Source: SBAX01 sp964646605 (lineage in GTDB: Bacteria; Planctomycetota; Phycisphaerae; UBA1845). Taken from it: a stretch of DNA of 64,000 nt. The position numbers were made by a program, and so were the translations under genes. The notes below the pieces were generated by a model. The model was given only the letters and a program-made list of their open reading frames with translations. It did no database searches and had not been told where the DNA came from. The DNA lies in the NCBI GenBank assembly GCA_964646605.1, contig CAZYEX010000096.1, positions 1-64,000 of the forward strand, written 5' to 3'. Below, in pieces: positions 1 through 8,786 of the stretch; position 1 is the stretch's first letter; every line of letters begins with the position of its first letter.

Positions 1-89
1 CCGCTGCCAGAAGCAGGTCCATCGAATCGGCCAGCGAACTCCGTGTCACGCCGCTGACATACCGCGCTTCGAACGATGGCGCAAATCCC

Positions 90-1019
90 CTATTTTAACA
101 TTCTCGATGGCCGAGAATTGCAGACGGCTGAAGAGTTACGATTCAGGAAACCATACTGGCGGTTTCCAGTAACGGTGGTGTTCAGCACGTGCTTGCGGGA
201 ACTTTGCAACCCACTTTCACGGTTTCCGGCGATCACGCAATTGCGAACGAGTCCGGCGTCAGCGCCGTAGATTCCGTAGGACGCGTTGGCGACAATGTAG
301 GATTGTTCAATGTCTCCGTTGTGGGTGACGACGCCGTAGTTACCGTTCGACGCAATAACGCAGCGAAGGATATCGACGCTTCCGCCAGACACCCCGTTGC
401 CTTGCCGAGTCGATTCGACCCTGCTGTCGATGAGGGTGCCGTCACATTCCCAAAGCCCGGCGCTGTAGTTGTTTCGGATTACGCAGCGCCGGATCGTCCC
501 GTCGCAGTCGCTCAGCCCATACCAGTTGTTATTGAGCACTTGAGAATCTTCGACGGTTCCGTCTGCCTGATAGATTCCGTACGAACTGTTGTCGCGGACC
601 ACGCAGCGTCGAATGACGGCGCGCGAGCTGTGGGCGTCGATCCCGATGGTCCCGCCGGTGATGGTGAATCCGTCGAGGATCGTGTTGACCTGATCCTCGC
701 CGCCTGAGAACGTCACAACCGACCCCAGCCCACCCGCGTTAATGATCGTGGCCGCGACGACGCTCGGATCGTTCGGGTTGGTGCTTTGCACCGTGATAAC
801 TTTCCCGCCGAAGCTGATCGCCTCAGAGTACGTTCCCGGCGCGACGATGATAGTGTCGAACGGCTGGGCCTTTACGATCGCAATCTGAATCGTCGGGCTG
901 TCCGCGGGGACGTGGATAATTCCGCCAACGGGACCAGTTCCGACGAACATCGTTTGTAACGTCAACAGTCCGGTGAGAAGCATTTTCCAAACCCTCCAAA
1001 AAAGCGTCGAAATGTGCAA
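90..1019 (-). CDS. Secreted right-handed beta-helix repeat protein, possibly 3'-truncated
   Basis: 309 aa with an N-terminal hydrophobic stretch (LLTGLLTLQTMFVG) that reads as a signal peptide. A PADSPTIQIAIVKA segment follows, then APGTYSEAI, the usual entry into pectin-lyase-like parallel beta-helices of planctomycete surface proteins. After it come short coils of about 22 residues (IRRCVVRDNSSYGIY, IRRCVIRNNYSAGLW, LRCVIASNGNYGV, VRNCVIAGNRESGL). These coils are typical of NosD/DUF1565-type helices; ligand or enzymatic activity cannot be told. The protein stops abruptly in a coil (residues about 285-309) with no dockerin or sorting domain, so the 3' end may be frameshifted or deleted. Downstream on the same strand (bases 1-80) another frame reads FEARYVSGVTRSSLADSMDL, perhaps the start of a further gene outside the window. 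The start at 1019 is the first ATG before the signal peptide. Confidence 0.72.
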   Translation of the reverse strand: MHISTLFWRVWKMLLTGLLTLQTMFVGTGPVGGIIHVPADSPTIQIAIVKAQPFDTIIVAPGTYSEAISFGGKVITVQSTNPNDPSVVAATIINAGGLGSVVTFSGGEDQVNTILDGFTITGGTIGIDAHSSRAVIRRCVVRDNSSYGIYQADGTVEDSQVLNNNWYGLSDCDGTIRRCVIRNNYSAGLWECDGTLIDSRVESTRQGNGVSGGSVDILRCVIASNGNYGVVTHNGDIEQSYIVANASYGIYGADAGLVRNCVIAGNRESGLQSSRKHVLNTTVTGNRQYGFLNRNSSAVCNSRPSRMLK

Positions 1020-1493
1020 CCTACAGACCGTATTCTATGGGGAAACGCGGGCCCATGCAACGCCCTGCGAAACCAGGGGATTCCGTGCCACGGCGGCGGG
1101 TTGGGACGTTGAATGCCTGCCGTGGCGCGGTAAACTTGCGGCGGGCGGCGGCTGATCCCCGCCGAACGACCCCCTACGTCGCGTCTGAGGCACCATCCGG
1201 GCGCGGCGTAGGGCGTCGGCCAGCGCTAGGCATGGTGCAATCTGGACGAGGCGACCTTACGACTCCATTTCCTTCGAGCGGTCCACTACTTCACGGTCGG
1301 ATCCGGCATTCAGATTGTCGAGGTACGAACGACCGACCCGAAAGCGGAGGGGAATTATCGCCATCCTAGCAGAATCACGGGTGGGTCTGTTGCCGAGCTG
1401 TATCTCGTTCCCGAACTGTTCGCAAGAGTCGGCGATTCAGCCCAGAGCTGCCTCAACCTTGGCTTCACCAACGAGCTGATCCAGCGTGGGCTT
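1020..1493. other. Intergenic stretch with an open but startless plus-strand frame
   Basis: 474 bases with no convincing gene start. From 1230 (just after a TAG at 1227) the frame that continues into the ORF at 1494 stays open and reads plausibly (VHYFTVGSGIQIVEV, then VAELYLVPELFARVGD), but it has no ATG, GTG or TTG in a good position. Either the gene upstream of 1494 lost its start or this is chance in GC-rich DNA. Confidence 0.35.
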
Positions 1494-2042
1494 GTGAAAC
1501 TGGACGAGCGGGAACTGCTGCGCTTTCCGATACCCTGTCATCATGGCAGACCTTGTGGATTCACGTTCCGGCTCTCTACCGGCGATTCTGCGGTCATCCG
1601 CGTTCTCGGAGACTGGGTGTTTCTTGTCGGCGCAAGCGCTACCTCCCCGTACCGACACCGGCAGTTTGATTCGCTCTCGCGGACATCGCTTGACGGATTC
1701 GGCGGCGGCGATTGCGGGCGCGTGCTCTACGCCTGGCGCGTCTCCGTGAAGCAAGTGTGTTATTCCCTCCTGCCGCCCGCGTTCCAACTTCTCGACGGCG
1801 GCGAGGGGGCGGGCAGGACGCCCAAGGGCAAACCTGGACGACCGACGAAGGCGAAGCCCGACAGGTTCGATCGCGTAATCCGAAGCATGATCGACTCCGG
1901 CGACGTTGAACGGTACGGGCGGAAGTGGAAGTCCGAGTTGTTACCTCGGTACAAGGAACAACTGCCCAACGGAATGACCCCCGGCGGTCTTCGCAAGCGC
2001 GTTGAGCGTGAGGAACAGCTCCGGGCCGCGTACAAGAATTAG
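1494..2042 (+). CDS. Hypothetical protein, GTG start, possibly an N-truncated remnant
   Basis: 182 aa from a GTG. The C-terminal 75 residues are the most protein-like: a basic Gly/Pro/Lys linker (GKPGRPTKAKPDRFD), then amphipathic helices (VIRSMIDSGDVERY, LRKRVEREEQLRAA). The charge pattern suggests nucleic-acid binding, but no family is recognised. The frame extends 264 bases further upstream without a stop, so the true N terminus may be lost. It sits beside a toxin-antitoxin-like pair, which fits accessory DNA. Confidence 0.4.
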   Translation: MKLDERELLRFPIPCHHGRPCGFTFRLSTGDSAVIRVLGDWVFLVGASATSPYRHRQFDSLSRTSLDGFGGGDCGRVLYAWRVSVKQVCYSLLPPAFQLLDGGEGAGRTPKGKPGRPTKAKPDRFDRVIRSMIDSGDVERYGRKWKSELLPRYKEQLPNGMTPGGLRKRVEREEQLRAAYKN

Positions 2043-2480
2043 CCCTTTCACGCGGACTCTGTTTCTGTCCGCCGATTCCACGCGCCAGCCTTCGACTTGA
2101 AACATGTTGGTTCGCGCGTGTTCGCAGCACTTTCGGCGGACAACAACCCTGCAAAGCAATTCTGTCCGTCCACCTGCCTTGTAAATCACCTATGGCCAAT
2201 GGTGCCCATGGAGTGACGTACGATGGAGCTACTCACAGTTAACGGCGTGCCCGCGGCGTCTCCGGGCTGGGTGCAATGGGCCGGCGAAGCGGTCGGATGG
2301 GTCTGGGTCGTGATGCGGCTGCTGCGGCGCCTTGGCCTGTTTCGCCGGGGCGGACGGGTTCCGACCACGCCCCCGTCCCGTCCGGCGCAGAAGGCGATGG
2401 GGGCCCCGAGGCGGAAGCAAAGAAAGCGGGCTGGACGGGAGCTTGACCATGCGCCTATTATGAGGTATACTTTCACGTGC
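2043..2480. other. Leader region of the toxin-antitoxin-like pair
   Basis: 438 bases. The frame of the toxin is open back to an ATG at 2223, but that part is Pro/Arg/Trp-rich (GRVPTTPPSRPAQKA) and looks non-coding. The family domain begins only after 2481. No promoter stands out. Confidence 0.35.
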
Positions 2481-2774
2481 ATGGACGCCAAAGCCCGGCG
2501 GGCGCTGGAAGTGATACGCAAGTGCATCGACGGGGAGCGTTTTCGTTTGCTCCCGCACTTCCGACAGCGATTGGCGGAACGCGGGTTTTTCTGGGCGGAC
2601 GTGTTGGCGGTGATCGACAACCCGGCGGACGTGCGGTTCGACGGTCGTGACGAATTCGACCGCCCCAAGTGGATCATCGGCGGGAAGGCGGATTATGGTC
2701 TGCCGATCGAACTGGTTTGCGTGATTGACACGGACGATCGCGGGCGGTTCACGGTCTTTATCACGATCTATTAG
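2481..2774 (+). CDS. DUF4258-like toxin-type small protein
   Basis: 97 aa from ATG 2481; ATG 2460 is an in-frame alternative. The core LLPHFRQRLAERGFFWADVLAVIDNP followed by the beta-rich end LVCVIDTDDRGRFTVFITIY matches the DUF4258/RelE-like small-protein pattern: a His-x3-R-x2-ERG helix, an alternating valine/aspartate helix, then two or three strands. Such proteins are commonly the toxin half of type II toxin-antitoxin modules, often RNases; that role is inferred from family and context. The next gene, 7 bases downstream on the same strand, encodes an HTH protein of antitoxin type. The order toxin then antitoxin is that of higBA and mqsRA. Confidence 0.6.
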   Translation: MDAKARRALEVIRKCIDGERFRLLPHFRQRLAERGFFWADVLAVIDNPADVRFDGRDEFDRPKWIIGGKADYGLPIELVCVIDTDDRGRFTVFITIY

Positions 2775-2781
2775 ACGGGTG

Positions 2782-3210
2782 ATGGCAATGACGACGAAGA
2801 TGACGAAACAGCGGCGGGGCCGCCCTCCGGCCGCTCAGCTCTCGAAACCCGACCTGCCTTTCACGATGAAGCTGCCCGACGGGCGGGTGCTGTACGTCGA
2901 GGTGCCGGGTCGATGGGTGACCGAGGACCGCGACGGTTCCCCGGCATTGCTACCCGGCGCAGTTCGATTCCTCGATCGCATCCAAGCGCTAGCGCAGCGG
3001 TTGGACCGCCCGCCCAGCCCCGGCTTTATTACGTCGCTGCGGGAAGCGTTGGGCACGACCCAGGCCGAGTTCGGCGCGCGGATCGGCGTGGACAAGATGA
3101 CGGTGTCGCGTTGGGAGCGCGGAGCGCTGCGGCCCGGCCCTGAGTCCGTAAGAGCCATTGAGGATTTGCGGCGCCGCGCCGTGCAAAGTGGTGTTGCCAT
3201 CCCCGCCTAA
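2782..3210 (+). CDS. XRE-family HTH protein, probable antitoxin partner
   Basis: 142 aa from ATG 2782, 7 bases after the toxin-like gene. The N-terminal half has a basic tail and a strand-rich segment (MKLPDGRVLYVEVPGRW). The C-terminal half is a clear Cro/C1 helix-turn-helix of the MqsA/HigA style: SLREALGTTQAEFGARIGVD, then KMTVSRWERGALRPG, with recognition-helix residues T-S-RWE. In such modules the antitoxin neutralises the toxin and represses the shared promoter. A longer in-frame start at 2725 would overlap the toxin gene and is less likely. Confidence 0.65.
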   Translation: MAMTTKMTKQRRGRPPAAQLSKPDLPFTMKLPDGRVLYVEVPGRWVTEDRDGSPALLPGAVRFLDRIQALAQRLDRPPSPGFITSLREALGTTQAEFGARIGVDKMTVSRWERGALRPGPESVRAIEDLRRRAVQSGVAIPA

Positions 3211-3495
3211 CCGCCCGGGCAAGCGTTTTCCGGAGGTAGCGACGGGGTGGGTGGGGACGCAACCCCCGGCTATGTTCGTGGACCCCTTCAGGGTCAGGGC
3301 AGCTGGCGCGCCGGGGACAAGCCCCGACGCTACGTGGATGGACGGTTGCGCGTGCCGTTCCTTGACCCTTGACACTGCGTGTAAAGCGCGGGCGGTCGCG
3401 GGACGGGCTGTCCGCTTCCTCACGGTCGCGGTTTGGATCGTCCCGTCGCTTCCGTTTCGGGCTCCGATCGACAGCGGCTTTCCGCTGTTCGCAGT
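3211..3495. repeat. Intergenic block of dispersed short palindromes
   Basis: No gene. The block holds short inverted repeats: GACCC/GGGTC arms around 3281-3295 and GGGGACAAGCCCC around 3313-3325. It also contains the 14-mer CCCTTGACACTGCG at 3366-3379, which recurs at 35713-35726 in another intergenic region. This matches the dispersed palindromic repeats that fill planctomycete intergenic DNA. Confidence 0.5.
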
Positions 3496-4761
3496 CTACG
3501 GTAGTTGGGCCGGTTGGGGCTCGATGGGGGGTTCCTTGGGCGGGACGGTGCGACCGGCGCGATAGGTGGTGGCACGCCAGGTGGTGGTCGTGGCCCCGAG
3601 GGTTTTCAACCAGGCGTTGACGAGAATTCCGACGACGGTCAACGCGCCGAAAACATACAGCAGGGACCATCGGCGACGCAGGCCCACGGTCGCATACAAA
3701 CGGGGCAGGACGAGCTGTTCCAAGACGATGGCCGAACCCCATACGGCGAGGGCGATGGACCAAGCGCCCCGCGCATCGGGTGACGCATTGGCGAATCCGG
3801 CGATGGCGGCGGGCGCGCTTGCCCAAGGGGCGACGGCGCAGACGGCCACCAGTATCGCCGCCGTGGCGACGCGCAACGGGCGGATGAGCGATCCGCAGAA
3901 AATACGGCTCCATCCTCGAAGGGCCTGCGGCAAGGTCGCGTACATCCGCGTGCTGTACAACCCCTCGTTTTCGACCACTCGCAGCCGCCACCCCGCGGCC
4001 TTGGCCAAGCGGGCCAGTTGGATGTCCTCGTTGAGTTGGTTCTTCACCGCGGCGTGACCGCCGAGGGCGTCGTAGCAACGGCGCTTCATGAGCATGAAGG
4101 CCCCGTTGGCGTAAGCGGTCGTGGTGGCCGGGTTGTTCACGCGCTCGGGTTGGAACCAGAAGATGAGCACTAAGGAGCATGCCGGTTGCAGGATTTTCTC
4201 CCACGCCGTGGGCGCCTCCAAGTTGGGGATGACGGTCAGGAAGTCGACCTGGGCGTCGAGCGCTTCGCGCACACCCAAGGAGAGCATATGGGGGGAGGCG
4301 AAACGACAGTCGGCGTCGGTGAAGACCAGCCACTCTCCGTCGCTGAGCGCAACCCCCTCCCGCATGGCGTTGCACTTTCCGAACCATCCGTCCGGCAAAG
4401 CGCGGACGGTCTCGACGCGTAGACGTCCGGGGTGCTCACGCGCGAGGCGGGCGAGGATGCCGGGTGTGCGGTCGCTGCTGCGGTCGTCGACCACGATCAA
4501 CTCGAAATCCGGATAATCTTGAGCCAGCAGCGAGGTGACACAAGCCTCGATGTGCGCGTCCTCGTCCTTGGCGGCGAGGATGACGGAGAGTCTGGGGAAC
4601 GGCCGTCCGCTTTCGTCCGCCGCCCCAGCGGTTTCGCCGACCGCAGGTCCGCGTAAGACGCGGCGTCGGCGCAGCACCGGACCCAGGGCCACCAGGCGCA
4701 CCAGCCAAACCAATGCCACCAGGGCGCCTAGGACGACCCAAGACCAGAAGAGTGCGGACAT
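3496..4761 (-). CDS. Family 2 glycosyltransferase, membrane-anchored (HpnB/CrtQ-like)
   Basis: 421 aa. An N-terminal membrane helix (residues 5-30) precedes a GT-A domain: LSVILAAKDEDAHIEACVTS, acidic VVDDRSSDRT (D92-D93), DXD-type TDADC (D149/D151), the ED pair at about 245 (LNEDIQLA) and a Q-x2-RGWSR motif at about 279-286 contacting the donor. Three or four C-terminal membrane helices follow. This is the layout of processive or lipid-linked GT2 enzymes such as hopene-associated HpnB and carotenoid glycosyltransferases, so the acceptor is probably a membrane lipid, but it cannot be read from sequence. It is transcribed divergently from comEC with 142 bases between the starts. Confidence 0.78.
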   Translation of the reverse strand: MSALFWSWVVLGALVALVWLVRLVALGPVLRRRRVLRGPAVGETAGAADESGRPFPRLSVILAAKDEDAHIEACVTSLLAQDYPDFELIVVDDRSSDRTPGILARLAREHPGRLRVETVRALPDGWFGKCNAMREGVALSDGEWLVFTDADCRFASPHMLSLGVREALDAQVDFLTVIPNLEAPTAWEKILQPACSLVLIFWFQPERVNNPATTTAYANGAFMLMKRRCYDALGGHAAVKNQLNEDIQLARLAKAAGWRLRVVENEGLYSTRMYATLPQALRGWSRIFCGSLIRPLRVATAAILVAVCAVAPWASAPAAIAGFANASPDARGAWSIALAVWGSAIVLEQLVLPRLYATVGLRRRWSLLYVFGALTVVGILVNAWLKTLGATTTTWRATTYRAGRTVPPKEPPIEPQPAQLP

Positions 4762-4903
4762 ACGGCTTCGCCGACTGCAAGTCCTTCGCTGACCGCAGGC
4801 CCTTCCGGCAAGCGGAGTGCGGGAAACGGTATCCGGAGTTGACGTAGATCGTCAAACCGACAAGCTGGCAGGCCAACGTGACCTTGTCACCCGCGAGGCG
4901 ATC

Positions 4904-7501
4904 ATGAAAGCGGATAACTGGTTTCCACGTGCGCCGCTTTTCCCGGTCGCGGCCGGGTTGGTCCTGGGCGTTGTTCTCGACCGGAATCTGGCTCCGACGG
5001 TCGGTTCGAGTGTGGCGGCTTTCGGGGTTGTGACTATTCTTGCCCTGCTTGCCCACGTGCGAAGGCGGCTCGGTTTCTGCCTGGTGTTCGTCGCGGCGCT
5101 GGCGGTCGGAGCGGCCTTGCACGGCGTGGTAGCCCGACGGGTTCCCCCCAATCGGATCGATCGTTTTGCGCTGCGGAACGGCAGCATTGTGCGTGTGACC
5201 GGCCGGGTCTTGGGCGAACCGCAACGGCTGACGGCGGCGCCGCACCCGTTCCAACCGTGGACGTTTGCATCCGAGCGGACCGGGTTCCTTCTGGAAATAG
5301 ATTCCATCGAGGGGAAGGAAACCCCCGTGGCGGTCAGCGGTCGGATTCGGGTCACGGTCGGACAGGCCGTCCTCGACCTGCGCGCCGAAGAACGTGTGGA
5401 GCTTTTCGGTTGGCTGTATGCCCTTTCGCCGCCGCAGAACCCCGGAGGTTTCGACTGGGAGTCCTTCTATCGCCGACAGGGGGTCGTGGCGCGGATGGTC
5501 TGCGATGGGCGCGAGAACGTCCAGTCGATCTCCGATCCCCGAGAGAGGAAAGATCCGGGATTGATCTTGCGCCTCCGCACCCGCGCCCGACATCTCTTGA
5601 TCGAGGACTTGCTCAGCGGAGCGCCTGAGGAGGCGAGTCTGCTCGAGGCCATGGTGCTTGGGCATCGCTCGCGGTTCGATCGGCGGCTCAACGATGTTTT
5701 CGTGCGTGCCGGGGTGATCCATTTCATCGCCGTGAGCGGCACGAACGTGGCGATTCTGATGACCGTGGTCTGGCTCGTCGGGCGAATGTTCCGCCGCACG
5801 AAGCGGCAGTGTACGGCGCTGATGGTGGTGTCGATTCTCACCTATGCGTGCGTTGCGGACCCGCGGCCTCCGATCCTGCGGGCGACGATCATGGGCCTGC
5901 TCTACTGCGCGGCGCTTCTCCTGAATCGACCGACGTCGCACCTGAATTGGATGTCGGCAGCCGCGGCGTTGTTGGTGGTTATCGATCCGCAGACGGTCTT
6001 CGACGTGGGCTTTCAACTATCGTTCGCGGCGGTGCTGGCGGTTGCGTATCTCGGGCCCGCACTGGCGCGCACCGTTCCGCGGGGATGGGATTGGTTCAAC
6101 GAAGGTGTGCTGGGGCGGCCCTTTGGGTCGGCGGACCGTAGGCTTGCCCAATGGGCGGCTGATCAGCAACCCGGACTTCCGACGGCGGTTCGAAGGATGC
6201 GCCGATGGGCGGTTCGAGGACTCACGGCGGCGCTGGCCGTCAGCGTGGCCGCATGGCTCGCCACGGTCCCCATCGTCACAAGCTATTTCTATCAGCTTCA
6301 ACCGTGGTCGCCGCTGAATACGCTGGTCGTTTTTTCGTTGATGTCCGTGGTCATGGTGTTGGGACTGCTGAAGGTCCTGTTCGGGTTGTTGTCGCCTACG
6401 CTGAGTTCCTTGATCGGCGCGCTGTTGGGTCCCATTGATGCCCTGTTGCTTGCGATCGTGGAGGCGCTGTCGAGGCTTCCAGGGGCCGCTGCGAAGATGG
6501 CGCCGCCGACCCTCTGGCTGACCGTTACCTATTACGCATTCTTCATTGCGCTTGTACTGTGGGACAGGCTGTCCAGCCCGTCTAAGCAACCGCAGGCGGG
6601 GTGGGTCAGCGGACCCACCCTACCTGGTCACGCCTGGTCACTTCGGCTCCTGTGGGCGAGCGGTCTCGCATTCGGGATCGCCGTCGCGGTCTGGGTCTGG
6701 CCGGAAGGGAATCGAGACCAGTTGGTGGCGACCATATTGTCCGTCGGACGCGGCTCGGCGACGGTGATCGAGCTACCCGACGGCAGCACGATTCTTTACG
6801 ACGCGGGCACTTCGTATCCGTCGGACGCAGGGCGCAACGTGATCGTCCCCTTCCTTGCGCAGCGCGGCATCCACAAGTTGGATCGAATCTACATCAGCCA
6901 CCCGAACTTGGATCACTTCAGCGGCGTGCCGACGGTGTTGGATGAGATCGACTCGGGGCCGGTGGTGTTCAACGCTTGCTTCGAGGCCAAGTCGAGTCAG
7001 CGTTCACCGAGCCGGCATCTGCTCGAACTTCTCTCGGAGCGCGGTCAAGCGGTCGAGATTCTTGACGGCTCGCAGACTCGCTGGCAGCTTGGTGGCGCGG
7101 ACTTTGAGCTTCTTTGGCCACTGGGGTCTTGCGACGCCGACTGGTCCTCGAATGACTCCTCGACGGTACTTCGGATTTCGTATCAAGGACGTTCCCTTCT
7201 CTTGACCGGGGACATCGAGGCGGACGCCCAGCGGGCGCTGTTGCAACGCGGTGATCTGCGCGCCGACGTGCTGATCCTTCCGCACCACGGCGGCGTGGAA
7301 TCCACGACGGCCGCGTTTCTCGATTCCGTACGGCCCTCGGCGGTCATCCGTTCCAGCCATGAACGAATGGACGAGGCGTACCATGGCATCGAACGCCTGG
7401 TCGGGAGTGCAGCATTGTTCAATACTGCCGACGTGGGGGCGGTCGAGGTAACGCTGGACCGCAACGGCGTTCGGATTGCGTCCTCCCGGGGTCCAGGATA
7501 G
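4904..7501 (+). CDS. comEC: ComEC/Rec2 DNA-uptake channel with metallo-beta-lactamase domain
   Basis: 866 aa from ATG 4904, preceded by GAGG at good spacing; an earlier in-frame start at 4817 lacks this. Domains in order: two N-terminal membrane helices with an OB-like DUF4131 region, the multi-helix competence domain containing VIHFIAVSGTNVAIL, and from about residue 610 a beta-lactamase fold with SHPNLDHFSG and LPHHGG metal-binding motifs. ComEC moves single-stranded DNA across the inner membrane during natural transformation, and the lactamase-like domain probably degrades the other strand. Between these domains, at 6599-6620, the coding sequence carries a perfect 9-bp inverted repeat in frame (GWVSGPTLPG), resembling a dispersed palindrome inserted in a linker. 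Confidence 0.9.
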   Translation: MKADNWFPRAPLFPVAAGLVLGVVLDRNLAPTVGSSVAAFGVVTILALLAHVRRRLGFCLVFVAALAVGAALHGVVARRVPPNRIDRFALRNGSIVRVTGRVLGEPQRLTAAPHPFQPWTFASERTGFLLEIDSIEGKETPVAVSGRIRVTVGQAVLDLRAEERVELFGWLYALSPPQNPGGFDWESFYRRQGVVARMVCDGRENVQSISDPRERKDPGLILRLRTRARHLLIEDLLSGAPEEASLLEAMVLGHRSRFDRRLNDVFVRAGVIHFIAVSGTNVAILMTVVWLVGRMFRRTKRQCTALMVVSILTYACVADPRPPILRATIMGLLYCAALLLNRPTSHLNWMSAAAALLVVIDPQTVFDVGFQLSFAAVLAVAYLGPALARTVPRGWDWFNEGVLGRPFGSADRRLAQWAADQQPGLPTAVRRMRRWAVRGLTAALAVSVAAWLATVPIVTSYFYQLQPWSPLNTLVVFSLMSVVMVLGLLKVLFGLLSPTLSSLIGALLGPIDALLLAIVEALSRLPGAAAKMAPPTLWLTVTYYAFFIALVLWDRLSSPSKQPQAGWVSGPTLPGHAWSLRLLWASGLAFGIAVAVWVWPEGNRDQLVATILSVGRGSATVIELPDGSTILYDAGTSYPSDAGRNVIVPFLAQRGIHKLDRIYISHPNLDHFSGVPTVLDEIDSGPVVFNACFEAKSSQRSPSRHLLELLSERGQAVEILDGSQTRWQLGGADFELLWPLGSCDADWSSNDSSTVLRISYQGRSLLLTGDIEADAQRALLQRGDLRADVLILPHHGGVESTTAAFLDSVRPSAVIRSSHERMDEAYHGIERLVGSAALFNTADVGAVEVTLDRNGVRIASSRGPG

Positions 7502-7625
7502 AGTTCCAAGTCAGCGAACGGGTAGGCCCGTTAGCGGGTCCGAACCCGGAGCGCGAGCGACGGGTCAAGACCCCGCGCTGGCGCTTGGGGTTCGGATTGC
7601 GGACCTGCGGTCGGAGTGGAATTGG
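7502..7625. repeat. Short intergenic dispersed repeat upstream of ald
   Basis: 124 bases that read on the minus strand as NPKRQRGVLTRRSRSGFG, a phrase typical of dispersed planctomycete repeats. No promoter is obvious. Confidence 0.35.
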
Positions 7626-8735
7626 ATGATCGTCGGCATCCCCAAAGAGATCAAGACTCACGAATACCGCGTGAGCATGACACCGGTGGGCGTGGACGAG
7701 CTGGTTCGCCGCAAGCACAAGGTGCTGGTGGAGACCAACGCCGGGTCGGGTTCGGGGATCACCGACGACGAGTACGCCGCGGTGGGGGCCAAGATCGTCG
7801 ATTCGCCCAAGGAAATCTTCGCCCAGGCCGACTTGATCGTTAAAGTCAAGGAGCCCCTCGAACCGGAACGCAAGATGATGCGCGAGGGGCAGGTGATGTT
7901 CACGTACTTTCACTTCGCCGCCGACCGCCAACTGACCGAGGGGGTGCTCAAGACCGGGGCGGTCGCCATTGCCTATGAAACCATCGTTGACTCTCAAGGA
8001 CGCCTGCCGCTGCTGACGCCGATGAGCGAAGTGGCGGGGAAGATGAGCATTCAAGAAGGGGCGAAGTACCTCGAACGACCCATGATGGGGCGGGGGATTC
8101 TGTTGGGCGGCGTGCCGGGTGTGGAGCCGGCGCAAGTGCTCATTATCGGCGGGGGGGTGGTGGGGACCAACGCGGCCAAGGTCGCCGCCGGGCTCGGCGC
8201 CAAGGTCACCATCATGGACGTGAACGTCGATCGCCTTCGCTACCTCGACGACGTGATGCCCGCCAACGTCTCCACCGTGTTCAGCGATCGTCTGGCCCTG
8301 CGTCGATACCTGGCGAGTGCGGACCTGGTGATCGGGGCGGTTCTGATTCCCGGAGCGCGATGCCCGGTGTTGGTGAGTCGAGAAATGCTTTCGATGATGC
8401 AGCCCGGCGCGGTGATCGTCGATGTGGGCGTGGACCAGGGCGGATGCTGTGAGACCATCCATCCGACCACCCACGAGGAGCCGACGTACATCGTGGATCA
8501 CATCGTACATTACGGGGTGACGAACATGCCCGGGGCCGTGGGTCGGACCTCGACTTTTGCATTGACCAATGCCACGCTTCCTTACGCACTGAAGCTCGCC
8601 GACCTGGGTTATCGCGGGGCCTGTCAGCGGAACAACGGTCTGGCCGCCGGGATCAACATCGAACGCGGGAAGGTTACCAACCAACCGGTGGCGGAGACCT
8701 TTGGATTCGAACTGGCCCCGACGGCGGCAGGGTAG
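7626..8735 (+). CDS. ald: Alanine dehydrogenase
   Basis: 369 aa, the usual length for this family. It catalyses NAD-dependent interconversion of L-alanine with pyruvate and ammonia in the cytoplasm. Visible landmarks are the N-terminal MIVGIPKEIKTHEYRVSMTP signature, KVKEPLEPE, the catalytic histidine in FTYFHFAAD (H96), the Rossmann motif IIGGGVVGTNAAK at about 174, and VDVGVDQGGCCETIHPTTH carrying the conserved aspartate. The ATG at 7626 is fixed by the signature. The gene follows comEC by 124 bases and precedes a transport adaptor by 51, so it may share a transcript with them without a functional link. Confidence 0.95.
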   Translation: MIVGIPKEIKTHEYRVSMTPVGVDELVRRKHKVLVETNAGSGSGITDDEYAAVGAKIVDSPKEIFAQADLIVKVKEPLEPERKMMREGQVMFTYFHFAADRQLTEGVLKTGAVAIAYETIVDSQGRLPLLTPMSEVAGKMSIQEGAKYLERPMMGRGILLGGVPGVEPAQVLIIGGGVVGTNAAKVAAGLGAKVTIMDVNVDRLRYLDDVMPANVSTVFSDRLALRRYLASADLVIGAVLIPGARCPVLVSREMLSMMQPGAVIVDVGVDQGGCCETIHPTTHEEPTYIVDHIVHYGVTNMPGAVGRTSTFALTNATLPYALKLADLGYRGACQRNNGLAAGINIERGKVTNQPVAETFGFELAPTAAG

Positions 8736-8786
8736 GTTGAAAGAAGCAGCCGAAGCCCCCGGCCCACGAGATCCACGGACCACGAA

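Noticed and set aside
3029..4387. A 452-codon minus-strand frame overlapping the glycosyltransferase
   Set aside because: Arg/Ala/Pro-rich shadow of the GT2 gene in another frame; no domain or start support.
4436..6016. A 526-codon minus-strand frame opposite comEC
   Set aside because: High-GC antisense shadow. comEC on the plus strand has complete motifs.
7419..8783. A 454-codon minus-strand frame opposite ald
   Set aside because: His/Arg-rich antisense frame; ald is unmistakable on the plus strand.
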